DNA of 64,000 nucleotides from positions 1-64,000 of the forward strand of contig JAEZKZ010000114.1 in NCBI GenBank assembly GCA_023415305.1, given 5' to 3'. Positions 8,816 to 18,091 of this stretch are shown here, piece after piece (positions within the stretch are counted from its first letter, which is position 1; every line of letters begins with the position of its first letter). The notes beneath the pieces were generated by a model. The model was not told the DNA's origin. It ran no database searches and was given only the letters and a program-made list of their open reading frames with translations. The position numbers and the translations under genes were made by a program. The stretch comes from Bacillota bacterium. Its GTDB lineage: Bacteria > Bacillota > Clostridia > Acetivibrionales > DSM-1351.

Positions 8816-11683
8816 ATGTCTATAAGAACACATATTGAAATATCCGGGGCCAAGCAGAATAACCTAAAGAATATATCGGTTGAGATACCAAGAGATAAAC
8901 TGACTGTAATAACGGGAGTATCCGGCTCGGGTAAATCCTCTTTGGCCTTTGATGTTATTTATGGAGAGGGTCAGAGAAGATTCCTGGACTCTATATCGAA
9001 CTTTGCTAAAAGCCGTATAAGCCAGTTAAAAAAAGCAAAAGTCGATTATGTAAGGGGCTTATCTCCTGTTATTGCCATAGAGCAGAAAAAAGGGAATAAC
9101 AACCCAAGGTCAACAGTTGGTACGGTTACAGATATTCACGACTATTTAAGACTTCTGTTTTCGACTGCCGGGGTAGGAAGGTGCCCCGAGTGCGGTCACC
9201 CGCTTAAGCAGCTGTCAGCAGCACAGATGGCCGAGCATATATCAACTCTTCCTGCCGGAACAGTAGTTGAACTTAGAGCACCGGTTTATAAGATTTTTGG
9301 TGAGGATTATGATTACACTTTTCATCAACTTAGGGAGAAAGGTTTTAAAAAGCTGCTTGTTGATGGTGAACCCTTTTCATTAGCCGAAAAGAAAGAACTA
9401 GATGAAACTAAAAGCTATAAAATAGAACTTATAATAGACAGGTTCACTCTAAAAAACGATACATATATTCAGCTGACCAAGTCAATAGAGGCTGCAATGC
9501 TAGCACTTGACGAAGACATAATGATAAAGGCGGAGGTTATCGGAGGAGTTGACGGGGAGTTTTACACAAATTTTGGCTGCCCGGAGCATCATTTCAGCTT
9601 ATGTGAAATGCAGCCCTTCCATTTCTCCTTCAATACACCGGCAAGTGGATGTCACACCTGTCTTGGAGTGGGGATGTCATATGTTGTGGAGCCTAGATTT
9701 TTAATTGTTTCACCGGAAAAAAGTATAAACAAGGGGGCCCTTAAAAATACAGTTTTCAGCCCTAGCAGCAAGGATAGCTATAGGTCGGTAATTATGTACA
9801 GTTTGTCCCAGCAATATAATTTCAGTCTGGATACTCCGTTTAGAGATCTCCCGAAGGAGATACACGAGCTTTTGTTCTATGGTTCAAAAGGTGAGCTGGT
9901 CGAGATGCTACAGCCGCCCTACTCCACAAAAAAGAACTGGATAACTGGAAGGGCTAGACCTTTTGCAGGGTTTGTAAACGATCTGGAAAGCTGGTATAAG
10001 CACTATATCAGGAAAACTTCAACCAGTGAAGCCTTTGAACCGAACTTCATCAAGGAATGTATGATAGAAAAGGTCTGTCCGGAATGTAACGGGGCCAGAC
10101 TTAAGAAACAAAGGCTTCAGGTAACTGTAGGAGGGAAGAATATTGATGAAATGAGCAGAATGCAGCTGCCTGAACTTCTGGACTTTCTTAAGTCGCTGAC
10201 CTTTGAGGAGGATATAAGGGAGGTAGGTGAATCGGTAATCCGGGAAATAAGCTCAAGATTGGAGCTGCTGATAAATATTGGACTACATTACATAAACCTG
10301 TCCAGAAGAAGTGACAGCATATCGGGCGGAGAGATGCAGAGAATAAAAATGTCTACACAGATCAGCAGTGAACTTATGGGTATGCTGTATGTAATGGATG
10401 AGCCCAGCATTGGTCTTCACCCCAGGGATACCCAAAAGGTTATAGATACCATGAAAAAGCTGCGGGATATAGGAAATACCGTTATTGTCGTGGAACATGA
10501 TATAGATACAATAAAAAGCGCTGATCACATTATTGAAATCGGACCGGGACCGGGTGTCCATGGAGGTAATATAGTAGCCAGCGGAACACTGGAGGATATA
10601 ATGAATTCAGAGGTATCTGTAACCGGTAACTATTTATCCGGCGCAGCATCCATACCGGTACCTAAGACAAGAAGAAACCTGGGAGACCATTTTCTATCTA
10701 TTCAGGGAGCTCGTGAAAACAATCTTAAAAATGTAGACATTGATATCCCTCTAGGTGTATTTATCTGCGTTACAGGTGTTTCTGGCTCCGGAAAGAGTTC
10801 ATTGATTAATGAAATACTGTATAAGCAGCTAAAGGTGAATAAGACAGGAGCAAGAATTGTTTCGGGAGAGCACGATTTCCTTTTTGGAGCCGAACTGCTT
10901 AACAATGTTATAAACATCGACCAATCCCCCATTGGAAGGAACAGTAAATCGAATCCTGCCACTTACATAGGCATTTACGATAAAATACGTGAAATTTTCG
11001 CCATGCAGCCCGAGGCTGTTAGCCGTGGGTATAGTGAAATTGATTTCAGCCTTACTCATGCAAATGGTACACGGTGTGAGCATTGTGCAGGAGATGGAAT
11101 AATAGTTACAAACCTTCAATTCATGGCCGATATCGAAACTATTTGCCCTGTCTGCAAAGGAAGACGTTTCTCAGATGAAGGCTTAGAAATAAAGTACAAG
11201 CAAAAAAGTATAGCAGATGTACTGGAGATGACGGCAGAAGAGGCGCTGGACTTCTTTAAGGAAAACAAGTACCTGAAACATAAACTGCAAATCATTAATG
11301 AGTTAGGTCTGGGATATATGACACTTGGTCAGAGCTCTACAACACTATCCGGAGGAGAGGCACAAAGGGTCAAGCTGGCCTATGAATTATCCAAGATAAA
11401 GAGAGGTGCCCATAATCTGTATATACTTGATGAGCCTACGACGGGGCTACACCTGTCGGATATTCAGAAGCTGATCGACTGCATGGTTAAGCTTGTAGAC
11501 AATGGACATACGGTTCTGGTTATTGAGCATCATCTGGATGTGATAAAGTCTGCAGACTACATTATTGATATGGGGCCGGAAGGTGGCAGCGGAGGAGGTT
11601 TTGTTGTAGCCGAAGGCACACCTGAGCAGGTGGCAAAGGTGAAAGCCTCCCTAACAGGGAAATTTTTAAAAGAGGTTTTATAA
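8816..11683 (+). CDS. UvrA-like tandem ABC ATPase (UvrA paralogue)
   Basis: A 955-residue protein with the full UvrA layout: Walker A ITGVSGSGKSSLAFDVIYGE near the start, a first zinc module (CPECGHPLKQ), signature ISGGEMQRIKM with YVMDEPSIGLHPRD, a second Walker A VTGVSGSGKSSLINEILYKQ, a second zinc module (CEHCAGDGI...CPVCKGRR), and LSGGEAQRVKLAYEL with YILDEPTTGLHLSD. I start at the ATG at 8816, preceded by AGAGAGG; the longer frame from 8762 lacks a site. No uvrB/uvrC lies here, and it is paired with a nucleotidyltransferase gene. It is probably a class II UvrA paralogue; some of these protect against DNA-binding drugs (DrrC type). The housekeeping repair role cannot be excluded. Confidence 0.8.
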   Translation: MSIRTHIEISGAKQNNLKNISVEIPRDKLTVITGVSGSGKSSLAFDVIYGEGQRRFLDSISNFAKSRISQLKKAKVDYVRGLSPVIAIEQKKGNNNPRSTVGTVTDIHDYLRLLFSTAGVGRCPECGHPLKQLSAAQMAEHISTLPAGTVVELRAPVYKIFGEDYDYTFHQLREKGFKKLLVDGEPFSLAEKKELDETKSYKIELIIDRFTLKNDTYIQLTKSIEAAMLALDEDIMIKAEVIGGVDGEFYTNFGCPEHHFSLCEMQPFHFSFNTPASGCHTCLGVGMSYVVEPRFLIVSPEKSINKGALKNTVFSPSSKDSYRSVIMYSLSQQYNFSLDTPFRDLPKEIHELLFYGSKGELVEMLQPPYSTKKNWITGRARPFAGFVNDLESWYKHYIRKTSTSEAFEPNFIKECMIEKVCPECNGARLKKQRLQVTVGGKNIDEMSRMQLPELLDFLKSLTFEEDIREVGESVIREISSRLELLINIGLHYINLSRRSDSISGGEMQRIKMSTQISSELMGMLYVMDEPSIGLHPRDTQKVIDTMKKLRDIGNTVIVVEHDIDTIKSADHIIEIGPGPGVHGGNIVASGTLEDIMNSEVSVTGNYLSGAASIPVPKTRRNLGDHFLSIQGARENNLKNVDIDIPLGVFICVTGVSGSGKSSLINEILYKQLKVNKTGARIVSGEHDFLFGAELLNNVINIDQSPIGRNSKSNPATYIGIYDKIREIFAMQPEAVSRGYSEIDFSLTHANGTRCEHCAGDGIIVTNLQFMADIETICPVCKGRRFSDEGLEIKYKQKSIADVLEMTAEEALDFFKENKYLKHKLQIINELGLGYMTLGQSSTTLSGGEAQRVKLAYELSKIKRGAHNLYILDEPTTGLHLSDIQKLIDCMVKLVDNGHTVLVIEHHLDVIKSADYIIDMGPEGGSGGGFVVAEGTPEQVAKVKASLTGKFLKEVL

Positions 11684-11788
11684 GACTTAATTAAATATAT
11701 ATGATAATATAGTATTGGAAAAATATCCCGGAAGTTAGCTTTTTAACTGTCGGGATAGCGAAGACATTTTTTGAGATGGGGAGTAATT

Positions 11789-12025
11789 ATGGGAAAAATT
11801 ATTTTCGGTTTGTTTGCTGCAGTGCTATTATTGTGTTTTTGCGTATATAATTGGTGGGAGCGAAGAGAAAAATACAAAAGAATGTTTGATGAGGAGAAGC
11901 AAAAAATAAATCCTTTTAACAGTCATACAGCATGGGGGCTTTATGCTGTGGGCATTTTCTTAATTATTCTTGGGTTTGCAGGGTATGAGATATATGAATT
12001 GATGCTACATATAAATAACATGTAA
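11789..12025 (+). CDS. Small membrane protein, unknown function
   Basis: A 78-residue protein with two predicted membrane helices: IIFGLFAAVLLLCFCVYNWW at the N-terminus and AWGLYAVGIFLIILGFAGYE towards the C-terminus, joined by a charged loop rich in Lys, Arg and Glu. The ATG at 11789 is chosen because ATGGGGAG lies five bases upstream; an in-frame TTG at 11771 lacks such a site. A terminator follows at 12081. I do not recognise a family. Confidence 0.6.
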   Translation: MGKIIFGLFAAVLLLCFCVYNWWERREKYKRMFDEEKQKINPFNSHTAWGLYAVGIFLIILGFAGYEIYELMLHINNM

Positions 12026-12080
12026 GGTCGTAGTCAGACTATTGGAAGACTCTGCATTAAATAAAATACAAAAATAAAGG

Positions 12081-12125
12081 TCGCATATCAAGGGGGTTAC
12101 CTCTCCGATATGTGATTTTTTATTT
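12081..12125 (+). terminator. Rho-independent terminator
   Basis: TCGCATATC at 12081-12089 pairs with GATATGTGA at 12107-12115 (one G-U pair) and is followed by a run of T. It ends the transcript of the small membrane protein gene. Confidence 0.75.
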
Positions 12126-12172
12126 AATAAAGTTTACTGTTTATTAACAATTATTCACATAAAAGCATAGAT

Positions 12173-12196
12173 ATACCTATGTAGGTATTATATAAT
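12173..12196 (+). promoter_or_regulatory. Palindrome next to a -10 box upstream of the permease operon
   Basis: ATACCTA and TAGGTAT are perfect 7-base arms around TG (12173-12188), directly before TATAAT at 12191-12196. This looks like an operator overlapping the promoter of the genes starting at 12274. I see no convincing -35 box. The rest of the 12026-12273 gap holds only the terminator above. Confidence 0.4.
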
Positions 12197-12273
12197 TATT
12201 GTGGTAAACAATGATATAAAATATATTAATATTCATATCTGTTTAGCCTATTTGCAAATGAAGAGGAAGAGAA

Positions 12274-13152
12274 ATGAAGGTGTTACATACAAAACTCAAA
12301 ACAAGACAAGCCTTAGCCGGTTTCTTATTTGCGCTTCCCAGTCTGGCCGGGTTTGCCATATTCCTGGCAGTACCCTTTGTAATCAGCCTGTACTATTGTT
12401 TTACACAGGGGATAGGCGGAGCTGACTTTGTTGGTCTTCAAAATTTTGTAGACCTTTTTAGCAGTAATTCCTTTAGGCTGGCATCATGGAATACCGTTAT
12501 TTTTAATATAATAAGTGTTCCACTTATTATGCTTTTGTCCTTTTCTCTGTCAATACTCCTTAACAGCCGAATTAAAGGTTTGCCCATATTCAGAAGTTTT
12601 TTCATACTTCCTCTGGTAATACCTGTTGCATCTGTAATACTGGTGTGGAATATCCTGTTTAATGAATATGGTGTTATCAATAACATCTTAATTAAACTTG
12701 GAGCTGAAGGGAGCATTGACTGGATAAGAAGTGACAGGTCAATGTGGGTGCTGGTTCTGCTATATCTGTGGAAGAATTGCGGCTATAACGTAATATTGTT
12801 CCTGGCAGGTTTGAACAACATACCAAAGGAATATTATGAATCAGCCAGGATTGACGGAGCAGGTCCCCTTGCCTGTATGAAAGCCATAACCGTTCCATTT
12901 ATGATTCCTACAGGCTTTTTCGTATTTATGATGTCCATTGTAAATTCCTTTAAGGTTTTCAGGGAGGCATATCTTCTGGGCGGCAGTTATCCAAGCCTTA
13001 AAATTTACATGCTTCAGCACTTTATGAATAATAACTTTTTAAATCTGTCCTATGAGAGACTGACAACAGCAGCTTTTATTATGGCCATTGTAATAGCCCT
13101 GCTGGTACTGATACTTTTCAAAATAGAGGCCAGATTCGGAAGGAGCATGTAA
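12274..13152 (+). CDS. ABC transporter permease, MalF-like (carbohydrate uptake type 1)
   Basis: Integral membrane subunit of 292 residues with six hydrophobic segments. The conserved cytoplasmic EAA loop YYESARIDGAGPLACMKAITVP (about residues 188-209) contacts the ATPase. GAGGAAGAGAA precedes the ATG. It is followed one base later by the MalG-like partner. Unusually, neither a solute-binding lipoprotein nor an ATPase is encoded beside it; the next genes are an HlyD-like adaptor and an FtsX-like permease. It may use a shared MsmX-type ATPase and a binding protein encoded elsewhere. Substrate unknown; the family suggests a sugar or oligosaccharide. Confidence 0.85.
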   Translation: MKVLHTKLKTRQALAGFLFALPSLAGFAIFLAVPFVISLYYCFTQGIGGADFVGLQNFVDLFSSNSFRLASWNTVIFNIISVPLIMLLSFSLSILLNSRIKGLPIFRSFFILPLVIPVASVILVWNILFNEYGVINNILIKLGAEGSIDWIRSDRSMWVLVLLYLWKNCGYNVILFLAGLNNIPKEYYESARIDGAGPLACMKAITVPFMIPTGFFVFMMSIVNSFKVFREAYLLGGSYPSLKIYMLQHFMNNNFLNLSYERLTTAAFIMAIVIALLVLILFKIEARFGRSM

Positions 13153-13153
13153 C

Positions 13154-14047
13154 GTGAACAGAATAAATACTGTTTTGGTCAAACCTGCTGACAAAATAAA
13201 AGGGTTCGCAAAATACCTGATAATAATTTGTATTTCTGGAGCACTACTGTTTCCTGTAATATATATGCTTTCAAATTCGTTCATGTCAAGCCATGAGGTA
13301 ATACAGAACTATAGTGCTGTAAGTGAGGCCGCTGTAAAGGAGGGTGAAAAACCCGAAATAACTTTTTCGTTGATTCCAGATGAGGTCAGCTTTATGCAGT
13401 ATTACAACGTACTACTAAGAAAGCCAAAATTCCTTTTTATGTTCTGGAATTCCGTTGCAGTTACTTTACCCATTATGCTGGGACAAATTATTGTGGCAAC
13501 TATGGCAGCCTACTCTTTTGCAAAGTTGAAATTCCCCTTCAGCGATAAGATATTCTTTATATACATAATAGTAATGATGATGCCCTTCCAGGTAACCCTG
13601 GTACCGAATTACATTATTCTGGATAAGATAAATTTGATGGGAACTTTTTGGGCAATAATTTTGCCTGGTGTCTTTTCCACCTTTGGGGTATTCCTGCTGA
13701 GACAGTTTATGATAAATATACCGGAGGACTATTGCGAAGCCGCCAAAATAGACGGAGCAGGGTATTGGAGAGCATTTTCCTCCATTTTGCTGCCCCAATG
13801 CAAGGGTGCGACAGCTTCGCTGGCCATACTGGTTTTCATAGACAACTGGAACATGGTTGAACAGCCCCTTATCTTTTTAAAGGATGAAACCATGCACCCT
13901 CTTTCCATATTTTTGTCCAGGATAAACAGCCAGGAAATAGGGATTGCCTTTGCCTGTGGGATTCTATATATGGTTCCAACATTGCTTATATTTTTATATG
14001 GAGAGAATTACTTGATTGAGGGAATAGAATTGTCGGGAATCAAATAA
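13154..14047 (+). CDS. ABC transporter permease, MalG-like
   Basis: Second membrane subunit (297 residues), partner of the preceding gene. It has an N-terminal helix, a long outer loop (about residues 45-85) and the EAA motif YCEAAKIDGAGYWRAFSSILLP. The start is GTG, reached through GGAAGGAG in the end of the upstream gene, so translation is probably coupled. The C-terminal SGIK ending is usual for this family (GSVKG-like). As for its partner, no ATPase or binding protein is adjacent. Confidence 0.85.
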   Translation: MNRINTVLVKPADKIKGFAKYLIIICISGALLFPVIYMLSNSFMSSHEVIQNYSAVSEAAVKEGEKPEITFSLIPDEVSFMQYYNVLLRKPKFLFMFWNSVAVTLPIMLGQIIVATMAAYSFAKLKFPFSDKIFFIYIIVMMMPFQVTLVPNYIILDKINLMGTFWAIILPGVFSTFGVFLLRQFMINIPEDYCEAAKIDGAGYWRAFSSILLPQCKGATASLAILVFIDNWNMVEQPLIFLKDETMHPLSIFLSRINSQEIGIAFACGILYMVPTLLIFLYGENYLIEGIELSGIK

Positions 14048-14097
14048 AAAGTAAAAAAGTAAATTAATTTGATACAGTTTGGGGTGGTGGAGGTAAA

Positions 14098-15399
14098 ATG
14101 GAAAACATTCAAACCGATAAGCAGTTAATAATAAGAAAAAAGGTAATTCGGAAGGCTGCAGTAATTTTTATATGTATTATCGTAGTGCTGACGTTCTTTT
14201 CCAGCACAATAAATAATTTTCTGCTGCCGGAGGTGGAATGTGGAACTCCCTCTGCGGGGGTACTTGCAAATGAAATTACTGCTGAGGGAGAAGTATTTCC
14301 CGTAAGTGTTGAGACGGTTTATGCATATGGAAATTGGAGGCTGAAAAGTGTTAAGGTTCAGGAGGGTCAGCAGATTACTTCAGGAACAACGCTGGCTATT
14401 ATTGACGCACAGGATATTCAGCTTGAAATTAAGAAGGCCGAACTCAACATCATAAAGCTGGAAAATGACCTGAAGAAATATAGAAACGGGTTTCAGACTA
14501 TAGATATTGAACAGTACAGAGCTGATTGTGATGCAGCATATAAGGCTGTCCAAAAAGCTGAAAAGGAACTTAAGGACCAAAAGGAACTATACGATATGGA
14601 TGCAGTTGCCATGGCAAGTGTGAATGAGGCACAGGACAAGCTGGAAGAGGCAGAAGCGGATTATGAAAAAAAGCAGCGTATGTTAAAGCAGAAAGAGGAC
14701 GAAAGCATCAAAGCCGGTGACAATTACAGCATAGATCTGGCTGAGAAGGAAGCAGAGCTGGAGGTAAGCAGAATGGAACTGCAGAAAATGAGAAAGAATG
14801 TACCTTCAGATGGAGTACTAAAAGCTGCTGTAGGCGGCACAGTAAAAAGTATACCAATCCAAAGTGGAGCCATGACAAGCAACGGACAGATCCTTTTCGA
14901 AATAGTAAAAAAACAGTCAGGAGTTGCAGCAAGGTGGACTATGGATATAAAACCTGCAAGTAAAATAAAAGTTGGAGATTCTGTTGAACTCAATACAGCA
15001 AACGATGAAAGATTTAGTTTTAGTGAAAAAGTTAGTGAGAAAAAGTACCTGCCGAAAGAAAATCAATATGAATTTACTGCTTATATAAACGACGAGGAAG
15101 GTAAGCTGGAAATAGGACAGACGTTAAATGTATCAGTACGAAAAGAAAGCACACAGTACGAATCTATTGTACCAAAAAGCAGTATTATTGATGAGGGCGG
15201 GAAAAAGTACATATTTATTCTGAAAGAGAGAAACGGAGTTCTGGGAAAGGAAATGTATGTTGCAAAGCAGGAGGTTACCGTTGCAGAGGAGGACGATTTC
15301 AATAGCGCAGTAACGGGAGTAGGGCTCAACGGGGACGAAAAAATAGTTAAGTTCAGTACTAAAGCTCTGTCAGACGGGCTTCAGGTTAAATTGAGGTGA
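14098..15399 (+). CDS. HlyD/MacA-like membrane-fusion adaptor protein
   Basis: A 433-residue protein with one N-terminal membrane anchor (AAVIFICIIVVLTFFSS) and the rest outside the membrane. VEGEVFPVSV-like barrel-sandwich halves (about 60-105 and 240-265: LKAAVGGTVKSIPIQSGA) flank a long coiled coil (about 105-235, rich in Glu, Lys and Ala). A C-terminal beta-barrel region carries SIVPKSSIIDEGGKKYIFI. GGAGGTAAAATG gives a strong start. The gene following overlaps its stop codon region, so the two act together. In Firmicutes such adaptors work with MacB/FtsX-type ABC transporters, for example in peptide or drug export; the ATPase is missing here. Confidence 0.78.
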   Translation: MENIQTDKQLIIRKKVIRKAAVIFICIIVVLTFFSSTINNFLLPEVECGTPSAGVLANEITAEGEVFPVSVETVYAYGNWRLKSVKVQEGQQITSGTTLAIIDAQDIQLEIKKAELNIIKLENDLKKYRNGFQTIDIEQYRADCDAAYKAVQKAEKELKDQKELYDMDAVAMASVNEAQDKLEEAEADYEKKQRMLKQKEDESIKAGDNYSIDLAEKEAELEVSRMELQKMRKNVPSDGVLKAAVGGTVKSIPIQSGAMTSNGQILFEIVKKQSGVAARWTMDIKPASKIKVGDSVELNTANDERFSFSEKVSEKKYLPKENQYEFTAYINDEEGKLEIGQTLNVSVRKESTQYESIVPKSSIIDEGGKKYIFILKERNGVLGKEMYVAKQEVTVAEEDDFNSAVTGVGLNGDEKIVKFSTKALSDGLQVKLR

Positions 15400-15404
15400 A
15401 TAGA

Positions 15405-16853
15405 TTGAACAAACATAATGAACTGAAGGTACTCAGTGAACTTAAGGTGTTCAATGAAATGGGGATTCATCGGTATTCCCTTAAAAAGCTGATTATAAAT
15501 ATGTCGATTTTATTTTGTTTGGTATTTTTGCTGAACAGTATTGTTGCAGGATTCCAGGCTGACTATGAAAAGAGATACGGCGGAAGGCTTGAGATTAATA
15601 TAAATAGTGTAAAAGCAGCTGACGATAGGACAATAAAGTATAAACAGATTCAGAGCATGGTAAATTATCCCCTTGAAAGGCTCTCTTATTTGAATGAAAC
15701 GGAGGCCTATATAAAGACAGAAAAATCCGGGTACCCAGTAGCTACGGTACTTTGTGGAGAGAATCTTATAGATTTTATAGATATACGTATGCTTCAGGGC
15801 ACATTTTTTAATAAAGAGCAGCATGAATTAGGCAAAAAAGTTGCCGTAATCAGTGATAGCCTTGCGCTAAGGCTTTTTATGACTAATAAGGTTTTGGGAA
15901 ATAAGTTGTCCGTTGCAGGAGTAAAATACACCATTGTAGGGGTATATAAAAAAGAAGTTACTCCCTTTTCGATCCTCTATTCAGATGGTGCTGAAAGAAT
16001 ATTTATTCCTTTTGAGAGTGTTGACGGTTATAATAGCCGAACAATAAACACTGTTTTAATAAGCGATAAAAAGTTTCAGGAAGCCACCTTTGGTACTGAA
16101 AAAGCAACGGAATTTCTAAAAAAAACAGGTGTTGACAGCAGCAATTATGAAATAAATGACTTCTACAATAGTAGTGTCTATGTTTCACAGCCTCTGTCAG
16201 TATTTATACTATTTGTTGGGGTACTGATAATTCTTATGCTGTTAAGCTACTTCTTCAGATACATTAAAGACGGTTTGGCATTTTTCAGAAACAGATTGGA
16301 AGGAGGGTATTTCCTGGAAGTTATCGCCGGAGCGAGGTTCGGACTTATTCTGTTTTTTTCTGGAGCTGCTGTGCTGCTGGTCAGTATGGGTGCCATATAT
16401 TACGCAGTCAGGTTCAAAGGTTTTATACCCTATCAATATATACCTTCTGAAAATATTTTTGATTTAAATTTCTATGGTAACTTAATTAAAACAGGTATAT
16501 TTAAAGCCAACCGATTTACAGGCTATATGCCGACTCAGTATGAATTATGGTTAAATTTAAATCTGATTCTTTCTTATGCTCTTACAGTCTGTATTTTTAT
16601 TAGCTTTATTATTGTGAAGTCTACTATAAAGCTGTATAAGCTTGCAGGTGGTTATTCAAATGTAAAGAGTCTGACGATTCTTATACTTTCATTATTAATT
16701 GGTGTAGCAGGGGGATTGCTGATGTGCATTGTGTCAGGCCTTCAGTTTACTTTTCCGGTATACTATACAATAATTCTGATACTCTATTATTTCGGAAAAT
16801 TGTTTGATATAACCCGAATAATCAGCAGTCGTTTTTTTAGTTTACAAAAATAA
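15405..16853 (+). CDS. FtsX/MacB-like ABC transporter permease
   Basis: A 482-residue membrane protein with the MacB-type plan: one N-terminal helix (IINMSILFCLVFLLNSIV), a large extracytoplasmic domain (about residues 45-255) and three C-terminal helices (FILFVGVLIILMLLSYFF; FGLILFFSGAAVLLVSMG; SYALTVCIFISFIIV) plus a further hydrophobic pair at the end. The MacB-PCD-like stretch VLCGENLIDFIDIRMLQGTFF and KKVAVISDSLALRLF fits. I prefer the TTG at 15405, which has GAGGTGA at the right distance; the GTG at 15396 inside the preceding gene does not. Paired with the HlyD-like gene; no ATPase gene is adjacent. Confidence 0.72.
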   Translation: MNKHNELKVLSELKVFNEMGIHRYSLKKLIINMSILFCLVFLLNSIVAGFQADYEKRYGGRLEININSVKAADDRTIKYKQIQSMVNYPLERLSYLNETEAYIKTEKSGYPVATVLCGENLIDFIDIRMLQGTFFNKEQHELGKKVAVISDSLALRLFMTNKVLGNKLSVAGVKYTIVGVYKKEVTPFSILYSDGAERIFIPFESVDGYNSRTINTVLISDKKFQEATFGTEKATEFLKKTGVDSSNYEINDFYNSSVYVSQPLSVFILFVGVLIILMLLSYFFRYIKDGLAFFRNRLEGGYFLEVIAGARFGLILFFSGAAVLLVSMGAIYYAVRFKGFIPYQYIPSENIFDLNFYGNLIKTGIFKANRFTGYMPTQYELWLNLNLILSYALTVCIFISFIIVKSTIKLYKLAGGYSNVKSLTILILSLLIGVAGGLLMCIVSGLQFTFPVYYTIILILYYFGKLFDITRIISSRFFSLQK

Positions 16854-16927
16854 TATTTTGTTTTCACATATTAATTATGGATTACATAAAATATCATGAA
16901 TACCATAATTTGAGGTGAAAAACAAGC

Positions 16928-18091
16928 ATGGCAAATGACAGATTTCTACTTATCAAGACGTATAGTTACATGCTTTGGGCTGATATAGATCATGTACTGG
17001 GACAGCTGCTTATAGCTGAGCTCACAGGCAGAATACCTGTGGTGTACTGGCCTACCCACTGTCTGAACAATGGATTTGTACAGACTAATGGCTTTGAATT
17101 ATATTTTGAGCCCATAAACAGTTATACAATATTTGACCTATCCAACCCTCAATACACATACTATCCGCCTATATGGGATTCCGATAATCTGCTGGTAGAC
17201 GACCATACGAAGGATACCTGGAGATACCGTAATGCAGGAGATATTCTAGGGAGTAAGGCCAATATAGTTGTAGGTGATGTTTATTATAATGTCTTTGAGC
17301 TCATACCTTTTGTAAAGAAAAATCACAGCGCGTATGGAATGACCGTTGAGCAGATATATCGATATCTTTTTAGTAAATATATCAGGATAAAACCTGATAT
17401 TGATATGGAAATCCAGGGTTATTACAATTCCTGGCTGAAGGATAGTCATCCGGTACTTGCGGTACATGTAAGAAGGGCTGATGAAGGAAAAGTATTTGAT
17501 ACCAGAGATTCAGACAAGTTTGATAATCAATACTGGAACAAGGTGTATAGAAAAGTCGAGAAGGATAATGGTAAACCAGGTGAAAAGTTTTCCAAGCATC
17601 TAAAAAAAGGTAAGTACAAAGAGCCAAACAAAGTTTACCACAAGGAAATTAAAAAGGTCATAGAAAAATACAACATTAAAAAAATATTCCTTCTAACAGA
17701 TTGTCAGAAAACAGTTGAGGAATATGTTAAAATGTACGGTTCAATAGTAGCTGTTACAGATTGTAAACGATTATCGTCTGATCAGGAAATTTCATATATG
17801 GAAAATGCCATGATTAAAAGGAGACGTGGAGTTGAAGTAATAAAAGATGCATTTATTGCAGCAAAATGTGATTTCTTTATAGGAAATGATTTTTCCAACC
17901 TGTCACATGCTGTTACCCGTATCAAGGATTGGCCTGTGAAAAACACAAAATTGCTCTACTGGGTCTATAAAAAAAGAAAGTATCCGGTCAATGTAAAGCT
18001 GATTGTAAGAAGAGATACATTACTCGGCTTAATAAAAAGGATTTTCGGTAAGCTGGTACATGGCCAGGGAGGTGCTGAAAATGCCAAATGA
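16928..18091 (+). CDS. GT23-like putative fucosyltransferase, paralogue 2 (long form)
   Basis: A 387-residue relative of the 2592 gene: FLLIKTYSYMLWADIDHVLG at the start, AVHVRRADEGKVFDT at residues 178-192, FLLTDCQKTVEEYV, and FFIGNDFSNLSHAV. The GDP-site motif is HVRRADE rather than HIRGSDK; it keeps the double Arg of FUT8 but has Glu instead of Lys. About 35 extra Lys-rich residues follow it (KFDNQYWNKVYRKVEKDNGK). The C-terminus is extended and basic. TGAGGTGAAAAACAAGC precedes the ATG, and inverted repeat arms AATTATGG/CCATAATT lie at 16873-16910. The next gene begins inside its last 11 bases. Donor and acceptor are unknown. Confidence 0.66.
   Translation: MANDRFLLIKTYSYMLWADIDHVLGQLLIAELTGRIPVVYWPTHCLNNGFVQTNGFELYFEPINSYTIFDLSNPQYTYYPPIWDSDNLLVDDHTKDTWRYRNAGDILGSKANIVVGDVYYNVFELIPFVKKNHSAYGMTVEQIYRYLFSKYIRIKPDIDMEIQGYYNSWLKDSHPVLAVHVRRADEGKVFDTRDSDKFDNQYWNKVYRKVEKDNGKPGEKFSKHLKKGKYKEPNKVYHKEIKKVIEKYNIKKIFLLTDCQKTVEEYVKMYGSIVAVTDCKRLSSDQEISYMENAMIKRRRGVEVIKDAFIAAKCDFFIGNDFSNLSHAVTRIKDWPVKNTKLLYWVYKKRKYPVNVKLIVRRDTLLGLIKRIFGKLVHGQGGAENAK

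Noticed and set aside
12201..12425. 74-codon open frame overlapping the first permease gene
   Set aside because: It is out of frame with a well-supported permease that has its own ribosome site.
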